A DNA stretch of 64,000 bases, taken from the NCBI RefSeq assembly GCF_051106095.1, contig NC_135783.1, forward strand, positions 61,421,947 through 61,485,946. Reading direction: 5' to 3'. Shown one piece after another: positions 27,215 through 39,620 of the stretch. A program made the position numbers and the translations under genes. Each line of letters starts with the position of its first letter. Positions within the stretch are counted from its first letter, which is position 1. The stretch comes from Pogona vitticeps (lineage: Eukaryota > Chordata > Lepidosauria > Squamata > Agamidae). A model generated the notes under the pieces. The model had not been told where the DNA came from, ran no database searches, and worked only from the letters and a program-made list of their open reading frames with translations.

Positions 27215-28245
27215 ATAGGTTGTGTGGCTTTGGGCAAGCCACATAGTCCAAGAGCTCCCCTCCCCCTAGAAGAAGGGACTACGAAACCACTTCCAAGTAC
27301 ATACGTACATTTTATTATTACGGCATCGAGCCATACAAAATTGAATACATAACTTCATAGACAAGCATGTACTACAAAGTCATACAAGAGGTAAAACTAA
27401 AGAATAAAAAAAGGATAAAAAGCTAAAAGGATAAAAGGTAAAACTGCTAAAAGATAAAAGGTAAACCGTTGAGGAGAGTGGCATATATAGTCATACAAAA
27501 GGTAAAATGTCTAAAAACAGCTAAGAATGTCTAAAGCAGCAAATATAGCGATGTATGGCCAAGGTCCAAGGGCTGAACTATCCAGTCTGACTGCTGTAAC
27601 ATGCCGCCCAAAACTTCGCCACCAGCTCTGTGATAGTCCGATCCTGGTCGGTTAGCAATCGATTACAGTGGTCTGAATCCAATTGGCTTGGCATATCTTT
27701 TAAAAGTGGTGTAATATATTTTTCTCGGATCTTATTATATCGGTCACACCTAAGCATCATGTGCTCGATAGATTCTATCTCTCCGGAGCCACAGGGACAG
27801 AATCTCTGTTCCCTCGGGGTTTTCTTAAATCTGCCTTCCAGCACTGCAGAGGGGAAAGCCTCGCATCTAGCCAGAGTAAAGGCTTTCCTAAATTTATACG
27901 TTTCCAGCTGTGATAGGTAGGCCATAGGGAGCGGACGATATTTATGCGTGTCTATTGCTCTGAAATTAGGGCATCTACTGAGATCTTCCTGTCTCTCCAT
28001 ATCCATTAATCTTTGTTTAAGGGCTGATTTTGCTTTATCCCATTGCATACTTAATATTGTTTGCGGAGAGAATCCCATTACTTGCAGTTTATTTAAGACC
28101 GCTTTTAACCAGCTTGATTGGAAGTTGTCTTCTAGGAGTAGGTGTGTTAATCCCTGTGATTGAAAGTTTATTTTAAGCCAGTACACTTCCAAGTACTCTT
28201 ATACTCCGGAAACCCAGAGAAGGGTCACCAAAAGTTGGAATCTGG
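27215..28245 (+). repeat. SINE family A split by a LINE insertion
   Basis: The left half (27215-27300) has GCTTTGGGCAAGCCAC ... AGAAGAAGGGACTACGAAAC CACTTCCAAGTAC. The right half (28184-28245) resumes with CACTTCCAAGTACTCTTATA CTCCGGAAACCC ... AAGGGTCACCAAAAGTTGG. The uninterrupted copy at 62970-63178 reads the same across this point (GCCACTTCTGAGTACTCT). So the SINE was present before the LINE arrived. Confidence 0.85.
27301..28183 (-). mobile_element. LINE 3' end of unclassified clade, flanked by 13-bp target duplications
   Basis: The minus-strand frame 28192-27578 (204 codons, entering from flanking DNA) encodes the C-terminal part of a non-LTR polyprotein. It has WDKAKSALKQRLMDMERQ, the FRKAFTLARCEAFPSAVLEG block, and a zinc-knuckle-like FCPCGSGEIESIEHMMLRC (C132-x-C134, H144, C149). 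The reverse transcriptase is absent because of 5' truncation. The 3'UTR (27301-27577) has short internal repeats of AAAAGGTAAAA type and ends GCCGTAATAATAAAATG. The direct repeats CACTTCCAAGTAC at 27288-27300 and 28184-28196 are exact, so the insertion is recent. A decayed relative is at 59160-59862. I could not name the clade; the C-terminal Cys/His motif argues against L2, CR1 or RTE. Confidence 0.8.
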
Positions 28246-30932
28246 TAAGCAGCACGTTGTCGTTGTGCAGATCTATAGACGCTTGACTAGACCTGACTCT
28301 TCGTTGTCATGTGTGATTGGATATACTTCATTCCAACCTGGTTCTGTATAGCTGTCTCAGTAGAACTACTATGGGCCAACTCTATTCATTGCCATTTCAA
28401 CCTCTTTCCACCGTACAATAATCATGAACCTTCCATTTTCTTCTTCATTTCACTATTGATCACCTTTATTAGCTGCTACAAAGTTAAGGAAATTATTTAC
28501 CTCAGATGTGTGGACAGACATGAGCATAATTGTCTAGCTAGATGCATTCTGGGCAATGTGCACTGAGGCTAGAATAATATGCATCCACTGTGAAGGGAAC
28601 ATAATGTGATGCATACGTGCTCTTGCACTGCCCCCCCAAGTAAAACCACCGAAATTTGGATAGTCGATTAAAATTCCACTTTTAACTTACAGCAGAACTG
28701 CAATAATTTTGCCAGCACTGGAAGCTTGTTATCTTGAAGCATGGTCATATGTTTCAGGATTTGTTTCATTCTCATGTATCTCCCTGACTTTTGTGGGGAA
28801 CATGGCATGCTTGCAGGCAACCTGGCCAAGGAGAAAAATGATTTTTTTTAAAAAAAACATAACCCTACAAAACATTGCAGCAATCCAAAAATGAGTGCAG
28901 TGATCTCACTCTCAAAAACTCCAGTCTGACTAAAATTGTTTCTTTCTTTCTTTTTTGTTAACATCTTAAGTTACAGACCTATTGGACTGATCATTTTCAG
29001 TGTGTACTCCAGCTGGTTTTGGACAAGACTCTAGGAGGCTGTTCTCCAGTTGAGAACATTAGTGAGTTAAAAAAAAAACTCTGAATGACTGGCAAGAGAA
29101 AGAATAACAATTTGATTTTACTATTCAGGACATGGCTGTGGCCGTGACTTTCAAATACATCACTCCAGGGCACAGCCTCTTGTTATGAAAACATGAAAAA
29201 CCAGGGCAGCTAATCACAGAGAATGACTCCCTGTTTTCTAAACACCATGTGCTGTTCGGTGAGAGCCAAATTAACACGGGTGGGACAGATGAAGATGTAT
29301 CCATTAATGTGACAACGTGCAGAAAGCTGCAGTGGCATCAGAGTTAAACAACAAAAGAGGTCCACAGCTGAGAGACTTTGGATGCTCCCTCCTTCCTTGT
29401 GCAGTCGTTTGGTATGGAATTAGAACTTGCCACATAGAAGCACCGAGACAGAGGACTGGTAATAACATCCTCCCCAAACACAAAAATGCATGCAAGCATA
29501 CCCATACCACCACCACCACTACAACCTGCCACCACCAAACCTCTCAGTTCTCACTGAGTTTATTGGTGAGTCTCACAATAACAGGAGGTGGGGTGGAGAT
29601 AAATCATCCTAGCAGCGATATAGTTGAGTATTTGCAGGATGCTTTCAGGTGAGTTTTTCTTGAAGGGGTATTTATGATCCATTTGCTTTATAAAAGTTCA
29701 GTTTTTGGTGGAGATAAAAAAATGCTGTGGATGGAGATGAAAATGCGTTTCTTACTTTTAGAATAAAGTGTTTCTTCCTAGTGCCCTGGAAAAGTTTCAG
29801 CTGGTAGGTTTACGGCAGTTGGGAACATATATAGCCCCATCTTTCTCAGAATCTCAAGTTTCTCCACCAATGGCCAGTGTTCTTCCTCCTACTCTGTCCT
29901 TTTCCAGCTTGCTGTTCCATGACTGTAAATCTTTTGATCCTAGTAAACTGGGTATGATGCTATCTATGGCTGTTTTGGAAAGAGGTGTACATATTTCTCT
30001 GTGTACACACTCGTATGAAACTTCTTGAACCTTCTTTGGGGGAAAGGCAAAGCATCAAGAAACACAAATAGTTACAATGATAACGATAAAACACATACTT
30101 TTATCATGTCCATTTTTATATTATTCTGTTCTGTTATTTCTGATACATGGATCAATACAGTTGCCTGTGTTTTCAGACTCTTCGTGGGGTGTAATTATGG
30201 GGACTTTCATGATGATCTCCTGTATTTCAAAAGCTACCACTACACCATTGTCCTCATGGCTTATCTCTTCTCACTTCCCAAGGCAATTTTTTTCCATTCA
30301 GTAAGCATTAATGGAATAAAATAACTTCATAATATAGACTGCAGGAAGCATGAGGCACCTTCATCCTCCCACACACCCACATACTTTTATGATATGATAA
30401 GGAAAGTTCTGGGCTTTAAACAGATGGTTCCCAACGTATACTTCTTTGTAATGGACAAAATAAATGGTCTAAATCTAGTAGATAGGAAACAGTGAAAGGA
30501 CAACTTCCCAACTTATAAAACCTGCCTACTTTCCAAAAGGATAGATGAAGAGGAAACTTCACCAACATGATAGGGCCTGTTCCCCATCATTAAGTAGTCT
30601 CAGGGTGTGTACAATGTTTGTTTAAGCCTAATGTTAGCTTAGGAGAGAAGACATCCAGACTATGTTACTGCCAAGTGTTATTTAGGCTTTGCACAGAATG
30701 TATTAATTCTGACAGCTACGTCCACCTTGTTTTGGAAGACTGGCATGTGACACAAAAGTGGTAATGAGAGAATTTCAACTGCTCCCTCCTCCCAAATGAA
30801 GGCATGTGTGAAGAAGAGGAGGGAGGGGAATGCTTTGGGTGAGAGAGAAACAGCCTTTTTTTAGACAGGACTATTTCTTGATGTTCAGGTTTTATCTCAA
30901 AGCATGCACGTTCATAGTAGATGAAAAGAATG
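28246..30932. other. unassigned intergenic DNA
   Basis: About 2.7 kb, AT-rich, with no recognised gene, RNA or repeat. Frames at 28309-28566, 29317-29652 and 30025-30324 have no domains or supporting context. Confidence 0.4.
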
Positions 30933-31056
30933 ACCTAAATCCAATTGTTAGCTTTGACTAAAGTCAAAGTAGATCCATTAGTGGGAACTTGGTAACACTT
31001 GTAAAAAGTGATTCCATGCATCTACTGTAATTTGAACTAACAATTGGATTTGGGTT
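30933..31056. mobile_element. short MITE-like palindromic element
   Basis: Outer arms ACCTAAATCCAATTGTTAG and CTAACAATTGGATTTGGGTT are inverted. Inner segments (AGTAGATCCAT / TGCATCTACTG) are also inverted. A second small palindrome, CTTTGACTAAAGTCAAAG, is inside the left arm. No clear target duplication was seen, so the superfamily is open. Confidence 0.6.
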
Positions 31057-34034
31057 ACTGTTTTGAATTAGAATGATTGATGTAATGCATTGGCTGGAAG
31101 TCGTTCAACTTCCTCTGTTTTGTCTGATCAACAGGGCTGATGTCCCCAGATAACTGCCCTGCACAGGTGATTTAAAAAGGGTGTATTGATTGGTCAGCAG
31201 CAGGGTCACAATCTGTTACCCTCCCTTCAGTGTCAGGACAGTGTGCTCTCTTTGTCTGCCTACAGTGATGTCACCACATTTTATGGGACATGTGATGCCA
31301 TTATGTTCTCTTGTTCAGAACACCAAATGATCCCCTGTTGATTGAGACCAGACTGTGAAGATCAACCTGGTTTTTAAATGACGGCAATGCCAAAGAAGCA
31401 ACAGATAACCTTCTTGGATGACATGAAATGTGGAGCCTGGACTGAGATTAGAAAAAAAGAAACATGTAGTCAAGTGATCAGGAAATACAGAGCCTCGAGG
31501 AAGGAAGTGTGGAAAATGCTTGGATCCTATCTTTAACATACATGTTGGCGATTATCCAAAGTTCCAAAGGATTATGGTGCACTAATTCATCTTCATGACC
31601 ACATTCATTCCCCAGTTTATTTGGAAAATACACGTTCAGTTATCATTTTGTATGGGGCATATGGAAATTCCTTCATTCATAAGACAAGACATACATTGTA
31701 TGCACCCCTACTCCTACATCACTATGCAATGATAAGAAACAATGCTGTGTTGGACAAACTGCCTCCCCCTCATACAAATAGTACAACCAAGCAGCTGGAA
31801 AGAGACTATATCATCAGTTCTTATACATGGAGCAGTAGGTAACAGGTGTGCATGAAGAATACAAACATTTCTGGGAACAGGTTTTGAGTCCTGCTGTGAG
31901 AACAGTTCGGTGAGTTCCTATACGAGAACACACAGCTGGACTGACCTACTCCTTTAGGGGGCCATTCACATAACAAGAAAGGGAGAGGATTTTTTTTAAC
32001 AAAGATTTTGTAGAAGAGAGTGGGAAAGGCAGAATACTTACACTTTGTATTATGACAAATACAGCGCTGGAGAGGCTTGTAGTCTTAGTTCTACTGAGTA
32101 AAAGCTTCACTGTCGCCAGTGCTGGCCCCACCATTAGACAGAGTCAGCCAGTAGATCTGAGGTGTCAAAAAAGGGCAGGAAATAGTAGGACATTCAGTTT
32201 ATTGTTACTGTATTGTGTTTTTACTCTTGCACGTAGGGAGTGATTTGTGTAGGATTCTCTGCCTCAGATATCTAAATGAATTGCTCAGGTACGAGGTGCT
32301 CTAAGTTATTGTGACACAGTTGGGCTCTCTCTCGTTCTCTCTCTCTCTCGCTCTTCTTCAGACAGCAAAATAGCTGGGGCCAGTCAGTGCTTGGTGGAAT
32401 TTCAGTAAACAGCAGGAACCCAGCAGTGCTCCTAATTCAGCATGGCCTATGATATGACATGATGTACGGCTTATATCTGTTGATTTCTCTGTGCCTTCTT
32501 TTTCCACTTCCTGTATGTAATCTCTTTGTGATCTGTACTGATGTTATGGTTCTAAATCACTTTTTCATTCCAATAGAAACTCATGAAAAATTAAACAACT
32601 GAATCAAATAAATAAAGATCAATGCATTTCATTCAACACTCATTTGTTGAATTTCCATTAACTACCACAAATGAAATTAACAGTGCCAATTCACTTCTTT
32701 TCTCAGTCATTTTTCAAATGTGCAGCTGTCAACCATGCCACAGGGAGCTTTTCATTTTGTCCAGAACACTTCCCAATCTGGCTTGCCACCCAACAAATTC
32801 AGCTGGCCGATAGGGATGGGATTTAAAGAGAATGCTATGCTCATCTGTTGTTTTGTTATATGGTCTGCATTACATATATGCTCTGAAACCATGCCAGGAT
32901 ATAAGTATTAGGAGAGGTTAACTAGCCTTTCTATTTTCATGTGTGATTGGTCTGGAATTGTTCTTGTCTCAATGCTTTAATTACTTATTTTGCCCCACAG
33001 ATCTTCTGACTCTTCTGTAAATATTGATACTGTTTTGAAGTTTTGCACTTTTTAACTTTTTCACCACCTTTAATAAAATATAATTCCCCCCCAGCTGTTT
33101 GGTTCTTTTGGATTAAGAGGGTCGGTGGTACTAAAACTGGGCTTGTCTTGACCAAGGACTAGGGAGTCTGTGTTTTGTGAGTATTGTTGGCATTCCTGGG
33201 TTAGTGTAAGAATCCAAGCACTTAACCTTGTGGATTTTTGGTAACTCCCTGGAAGCACTGCTTAGTCAGGGTGAACTAATGTGTTGGGAAGGTACAGGGC
33301 AGGAAGATTTTCTCCACTAATCAGCACATTTGATAGATTTTACTCCCACCAGGACAATCAGGGTAGTGTGGCTAAGTGGTTGATGCAGGCCTCTCTGACC
33401 TGGGTAACCTTGACAGTGTACATGCTTGTCTTTGTGTGACCCTTTCTGGGCACTGTTCGCGAGTATTCAAAAAATCTTCTTGTTTAGCTATGGAAATGGC
33501 ATACCTTTGGAAGCAACTTGTTAAAAAAATCAGTTTAATAGGTAGTTGAACAACTCAGTATGTAACTCATAATGTCTACATTGGGGCAACTTGCTTCTAA
33601 AAGTTATGCAATTTGTACTATACCAGCATTAATAAATGTGAGGATTTGGGCCAGTGCATTTTTTTCTCACACATTTGACATAGCATCATATTCCAATAGC
33701 ATGAAGGAGTTTATAAACGGTTCCTTTCACTATCCCTCTTGGTAGGAATATTCTGTTCCAAGTCTGAAAAATACTACCCTGGTACATTCCAAATCAGAAT
33801 GCTAAAAAAACACAAAACCCCCAGACCTTCCAGATCCAAATCAATAAAAAAGCAACAATAACATTTCTGTGTTACAGGATTACTTTGCTTGTTATGCAAC
33901 CCTCCCTTAGTATTTATACTGTTGTTACTATGTTTAAAAGTAATGTTGTTACAAAGAGCAATGACCATTATTTGAAAAAGAGCTAGGAGCAACTTCTAAC
34001 TTATTACCGTAGTACTTCCAAGACTATGGTGTCT
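31057..34034. other. mostly unassigned intergenic DNA
   Basis: 32120-32165 (GGCCCCACCATTAGACAGA) resembles 7921-7990. A short CT run lies at 32325-32356. AT-rich otherwise. No exon or RNA gene recognised. Confidence 0.4.
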
Positions 34035-35130
34035 AAATGGTTTCCTGTGTGGGCATCTTTCAGTCTTGAGAGACTATGGTAATGTGCTCTGAATAGAGGT
34101 TTTGGAACAGTGTCTGGTGTGGTTGAGAAGACCAATTCGAGAGTGACAATCCCTTCCACACTGAAGACAAATACAATCTGTCCTCTGTCCAGCTCCCTGA
34201 TTTTGCAGGTTTCGGGACTGCCTCTTTGCCTCGGCCTGCTGAACAAGTGTCTCTTCAAATTAGGAGAGGCCATGCTGCACTGCCTGCCTCCAGGCTGAAT
34301 GCTCAGATGTCAAGGTTTCCCATCTGTTGATTCCTAAGACCTCCAGATCCAGCTTGCAGATATCCTTGTATCGTAGCTGTGGTCTCCCTCTGGGGCACTT
34401 TCCCTGCACTAATTCTTCATACAGGAGATCTTCGGGAATCCAACTGTCAGCCATTCTCACAATATGCCCAAACCAGTGTAGACATCGCTGTTTCAGTAAT
34501 GAATATATGCTAAAAATTCCAGCTTGTTCTAGGACTACGCTTGTGTGGAGATGGTACTAGAGGGAGGTGAGTCCACGCCCTGGCCCATCACTTGTGTTTT
34601 CTTCAGGCTGATTATTAATCCAAAGTCTTGGCAGACCTTGCTAAAAAAATTTATGAATTGTTGGAGGTCTTCAGCAGAATGGGCAACAACAGTTGTGTCA
34701 TCGGTGAAGAGGACGTCCTGCATACATTTCAGCTGGACTTTGGTCTTCGCTCTCAATCTAGAGTGATTAAAGAGTTTTCCATCTGATCTAGTCTAGAGAC
34801 AGACACCTTCTGTTGCAGTTCCAAAGGCATGCTTCAACGTGACAGGAAAAAAAAAATTCCAAACAGGGTTGGCGCAAGGACACAGCCCTGTTTTACTCCA
34901 CTTCGGATGTCAAAGGGAGCTGATGTTGAGCCATCAAAACCTACAGTGCCCTTTGTTTCCTTATGATGTTAAGGTGGACATCCAATCTTGGGAAGTATTT
35001 TAAAAAGGTTGTCTCTGCTAACCAAATCAAAGGCTTTTGTGAGATCTATGAATGCCAAAAACAGTGGCTGTCGTTGTTCCCTCCATTTCTCCTGCAACTG
35101 TCTGAGGGAAAATGTTTTCCTAATACAGAG
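34035..35130 (-). mobile_element. RTE-like LINE, 3' half, decayed
   Basis: The minus-strand translation includes a reverse transcriptase core LFTDDTTVVAHSAEDLQQF, then FGLIISLKKTQVMGQGVDS (34535-34756). The C-terminal block has RMADSWIPEDLLYEELVQGK then GRPQLRYKDICKLDLEVLGI (34260-34460). The YADD-type motif reads FTDD, which departs from the F/YADD norm. The frame is broken several times between blocks, so the copy is dead. A second copy of the 3' end is at 37132-37342. Homology ends at the Tigger-like MITE at 35133. Confidence 0.75.
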
Positions 35131-35132
35131 TA

Positions 35133-35545
35133 TAGTGGTGCCTCGCTTAGCGACATTAATCCGTTCCGGAAAAAACGTTGCTAAGCGATTTCATCGCTAA
35201 ACGGAATAAAAAAGCCCATAGAAACGCATTAAAACGTGTGTAATGCATTCCTATGGGATTAAAAACTGACCTTATGCGAAGCTCCTCCATAGGGGTGGCC
35301 ATTTTTGGTGCCTCTAAAGCGAGGCAAAACAGCGGGCGACCATTTTGTTTTTCTGGCAGCCATTTTGGAACAGCCAATCAGCTGGCTGAAAATGGGGACT
35401 TTCGATGATCGCTTCCCCGCGATCATCGCAAAGCGATTTTTCCCCATAGGGGCCATCGCTAAGCGATCGCTCTGGCGATGGCCAAAACCCCATCGCTAAG
35501 CGATTTCATCGCTTAATGGAGCGATCGCTAAGCGAGGCACCACTG
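35133..35545. mobile_element. Tigger-like MITE, copy 2
   Basis: Ends TAGTGGTGCCTCGCTTAGCG (first base C changed to T) and, inverted, CAGTGGTGCCTCGCTTAGCG. TA flanks at 35131-35132 and 35546-35547. Internal CATCGCTAAACGGAA / CGCTTAATGGAGCG segments make nested palindromes. It is the same family as copies at 5373 and 63311, and the best preserved in its ends. Confidence 0.9.
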
Positions 35546-35547
35546 TA

Positions 35548-35810
35548 TAATTTTAATTTGGTCTAGCCCAATACATTTTGCTGTCTGAGGACAAGATAGT
35601 GCCCTTCTCCATTTCATAGGCAGAAGCAGACTAGATTGGCAGTTGGATCAGATTTCAGCACTGGCAAACAGCAACAGATCTTTTTTTTTTCAAGACAGAA
35701 GAGGGGCAGAAGGGTTCAAAAGAATGGCTCTGGGGGTCACTGATGTTCCCAGTATCAGTCACCTGAGGCAGTTTTCTCATTCCACCTAATTGCAGATGAA
35801 ACCTAGTTCT
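35548..35810. other. unassigned spacer between MITE and mariner
   Basis: No feature recognised apart from a T10 run near 35680. Confidence 0.4.
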
Positions 35811-35812
35811 TA

Positions 35813-37097
35813 CAAGGGAGTGCTGATAAGTATTGAGCCTTTCCCAGAAAAAAATGAGCTAGGAAGCTGTAACTGCCACACTATTTTACATATTCCCCCA
35901 GGAAGTCAATGCACTTGCAGCATCTGTCCTGCAGCTTCTTAAATCCCTGCAAATAAAATATTTCCAACTGCTGGTGTAACCACTCATTTGCAGCATTAGT
36001 TGCCTCCAGAACACTCCCAAATCGTTGTCCCTTTTGGTGTTTTTTGAGTTTGGGGAACAGATAATAGTCAGAAGGAGCCAGGTCAGGAGAATAGGGTGGA
36101 TGGGGCATCACTTGAAAGCCTAAGGACGTCAGTTTTGCTATTGTTTCACCTGCAGTGTGTGACGAGGTGTTGTCATGCAACAGGATGACACCTTTGGAGA
36201 GCTTTCCTCGACCTTTTGCCTCATTTTCGTCAATAAAGCACAGTAATATTTTGCATTGATGGTTGAACCCTCTTGGAGGTAGTCCACAAGCAGAACTCCC
36301 TTCTTATCCCCAAAAACTGTTGCCATTTGCTTCTGCACCGATCTTTGCACTGGGGACTTCTTTGACCTGGGGGAACCACTGTGCTTCCATTCCTTAGACT
36401 GCTTCTTTGTTTCAGGATCATAACAGTAGATCCATGTCTCATCACCAGTTACCAGTTTGCCCAGGAAATCTGACTCATTTCTTGCAAAATGTTCCAAAAC
36501 AGCTACTGATGACTCCACACGTTTCCTCTTTTGTTCAGTTGTCAAAAGTTTGGGGATCCACTTTATTGCCAGCTTTCTCATTTCCAGGTTGTTGTGGATA
36601 ATGGCACCAACTCTCTCACAGGATATTGCCAGATATATAGCAATACTTTTGGCTGATATTTGGCCATCCTCCATGATCATGTCATGGATGGCTTTCACAT
36701 TTGCAGGCACAGAGACAGAGACAGAAACAGGCCTTCCACTGGGTTCTCACTTTCAACACCGAAATGGCCAGTTTTAAAATTGACAACCCAGTGTTTAACT
36801 GTTGCATATGAAGGGCCACTGTCACCCATAGTTTGTGACATTTAATCATGGATCGGCTTTGCACCTTTCCCTTGGAGAAACAGGAACTTGATTATGGTCC
36901 TATGCTCTTCCACACTGAACTTTTCTGGAGGTGCTGCCATGTTCACTTTGGACCTGAACATGAAAGATTAGTTAAAATCATAGGTAGTTGATTTTTGCAC
37001 CATTGAATATAGGCAAGCAGCCAATACACCCTGCAATTTATAGCTTCCTAGCTCATTTTTTTCTGGGAAAGGCTTAAGGCTTATCAGCATCCCCTCG
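35813..37097 (-). mobile_element. mariner transposon, full length, transposase inactive
   Basis: The element spans 1285 bp between TA dinucleotides (35811-35812, 37098-37099). The inverted repeats are about 56 bp, with roughly six mismatches, starting CAAGGGAGTGCTGATAAG / CGAGGGGATGCTGATAAG and ending ATGAGCTAGGAAGCT. This is longer than the about 30 bp usual for mariner. The minus-strand transposase starts at ATG 36940 (MAAPPEKFSVEEH) and ends with the stop at 35881. It has TGDETWIYCYD (first catalytic D near 36442), HDNTSSHTA (second D near 36173) and YSPDLAPSDYYLFP (third D near 36068). The last two are separated by 34 residues, the DD34D spacing of true mariners. An early in-frame TAA (after GAKPIHD, about 36847) and two frame changes (near 36735 and 36170) inactivate it. 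It would have acted on its own ends by cut-and-paste. Confidence 0.93.
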
Positions 37098-37131
37098 TAC
37101 TCTCAATAACGCTTGGGACAGCATAAATCCT

Positions 37132-37342
37132 TGGAATAGGCATCCTTCAATCTCCAGAGACTATGGTATCCTGCTCTGCATGGAGGACTTGGAACAGAGT
37201 CTAGTGTGGCTGAGAAGGCCAATTCAAGAGTGCCAATCCCTTCCACACTGAGGACAAATACAATCTGTACCCCCTCTAGCTCCCTGATTTTGCTGCTTTT
37301 GTGACTGCCTCTTTGCCTCGGCCTGCTGGACAAGGGTCTTAT
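37132..37342 (-). mobile_element. RTE-like LINE 3' end, second copy
   Basis: It matches 34045-34250 closely: AGAGACTATGGTATCCTGCT, GGCCAATTCAAGAGTGCCAA TCCCTTCCACACTGA, and TGCCTCTTTGCCTCGGCCTG. It starts 34 bp beyond the mariner's end. Only the 3' end is present. Confidence 0.8.
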
Positions 37343-37779
37343 AACATAATATACAGTATATTGATTTATGTTTAATTGTATCTGTTTCCCCCACCCCATA
37401 CCAATAAAAAAATTGCCAAGGTAACAAATCAAGTGAAAGTTTTGGTAACATGCAGTAACTGGAATTAAATCCACCGTTATACAGGAGGACGGTTAAAATA
37501 TTCTCATACAGTAGTTGTGCAGAGTTAGGTGTGCGCAAGCCATTTGAAATCAGCTCTGTCAGTTTGAACATCACCTTCGGCCCTTTCCCGAGCCAGCCAC
37601 GCTTCTCCAATCCATGCCACGAAGGCAAAGATTTTTAAACATGTTTGTCTTGAAGTCCCACTCCGTTCCCTTCAGCTTATTTTTCAGGCTGCTGTTCTGA
37701 ACCCTCTTTACCCTGGAGTAAATGTCCCACAGAACTCCCGGACAAACGATTTTTTTGTTGTTGCTGGGCTTGGCTCCTC
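37343..37779. other. GALNT2 upstream flank
   Basis: Transition from AT-rich intergenic DNA to the CpG island. No repeat or exon recognised. Confidence 0.45.
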
Positions 37780-38226
37780 CGCGCCAAACCGCTCCTGGTC
37801 ATTGACCGGGTGGGCTCCCCGCTCGACCTGACAGATCCAGGCAACTTCGTGCGAGGCTGAGCTCCGGCCCTTGGGTTACATTCGGCTTTGCAAACGCGAC
37901 GGAGAAACAAACGAGGGTGGCTGTTTCTGCCTTTTTAAAACCACTAACCGAAAGGGCGCCGAGAGAAGAGGCGAGCCGGCAACCGTCGTGCCTTCGCGCT
38001 CGCCCTCGGGCCGCCTTTCCTTTGGCCCAAGAAGCCGGATCAGGATCTCGCCCCCGCGGCCCCCCGCCGCCGCCGCCTCCGCCGCCAACCTCACCGTGAC
38101 AACCGGGGAAAGGACCCCAGGAGGCTTAGCGTGCTGCAACCATGGCGACGCACCTCGCCCCGCCCCACTCGGGGCTGGGCGGCTCGCGATTGGCCAGGGG
38201 GTGGGCGCTCGCCCTCTGCCCCCTGA

Positions 38227-38562
<336 letters not shown>

Positions 38563-39203
38563 TGACCGACCTTCTCCCCCCCCCATCCGGGCCACCCCCT
38601 TCTCTTCCTTTGGAAGCGATAAGCCTGTTTTCCCGGCGCTTCCGCCCAAGCCGGGCTTGGAGCCACCGCGACGCCTCCACGCCTCCCTTCCTCTTCGCCC
38701 GGCTTGTCTCCCCAGCTCGCCCCGGCGCTCACCGAAGCGCCTTCGGCTCTCCCAGACACCCACTCTTCTCTCGCGCCGCGGCCTCCCCGTCCCCCCCTCC
38801 CCCGGCATCTCCTTCTCTATCCCCCTCCCCCGGTAATTTGCTCGGCAGGAGCCCCCTTTCCATGCCGGCGCTTTTCTCCCTCCCTCCCTCCGTCACTTTT
38901 TTCAGCGGCTGAGGGGAAGAGAGCTCGCTCCTTCTTCCCTCTCTTGCTTCCCATTCCTCCTCAGGGAAAGTCCCCGGACAGGAAGGGTCTCCGCGCGTTG
39001 GGGGGTCGGGCCGCGGGCAGCGCTTCCTCCTCTCGCCGGTGCCGGCGTCGCCCGTATGGCGGGTTCCCGTCTCCCTCACGACCGGGGAGCGCGTGAGGAG
39101 GAGGAGGAGGAGGAGGCGGGCTTGTCTGGACGGGCGTCCGTTTCCAGAGGAGGGAAAGCTGCCTCTGTCCGCGGAGAGAAGGAAGCTCTCCATTATACAC
39201 ACA

Positions 39204-39206
<3 letters not shown>

Positions 39207-39268
<62 letters not shown>
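39207..39268. repeat. (GT)n then (GA)n microsatellite
   Basis: About 18 GT units followed by about 13 GA units, inside the CpG island, 0.8 kb after exon 1. Same compound structure as 25541-25652. Confidence 0.97.
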
Positions 39269-39620
39269 TTGAGGCTGACACCCTCCGGCGTTGCGCTTCC
39301 GCTTTCCTTCTCCAACCCCATTCAGGCGCTGACACGAGGTGAGAGGCTGGCTTGCTTCTTCTCCGCTTTCTCTAGAGGGGAGGGGAAGAGGTCCCCGAGG
39401 GGGATTTCCCCCGCTCGTCTGTTCCCGTTTGGTGGCTCTTTTCGGAAAGAGGGGCGGCGGGGGGGGGGAGAGAGAGACCAGACCTCGGCTGCCTCCCCCC
39501 CTCCCTCCCCACTACTCCCAGTCACATTCTTTCCCACTGGCAGATGGTTTCTTTGTGGACTTCAGTCTGGTTTTCAACTCGTCACGGCACGGAGTCGCTT
39601 CCAAACCAACAGGAGTGAGC

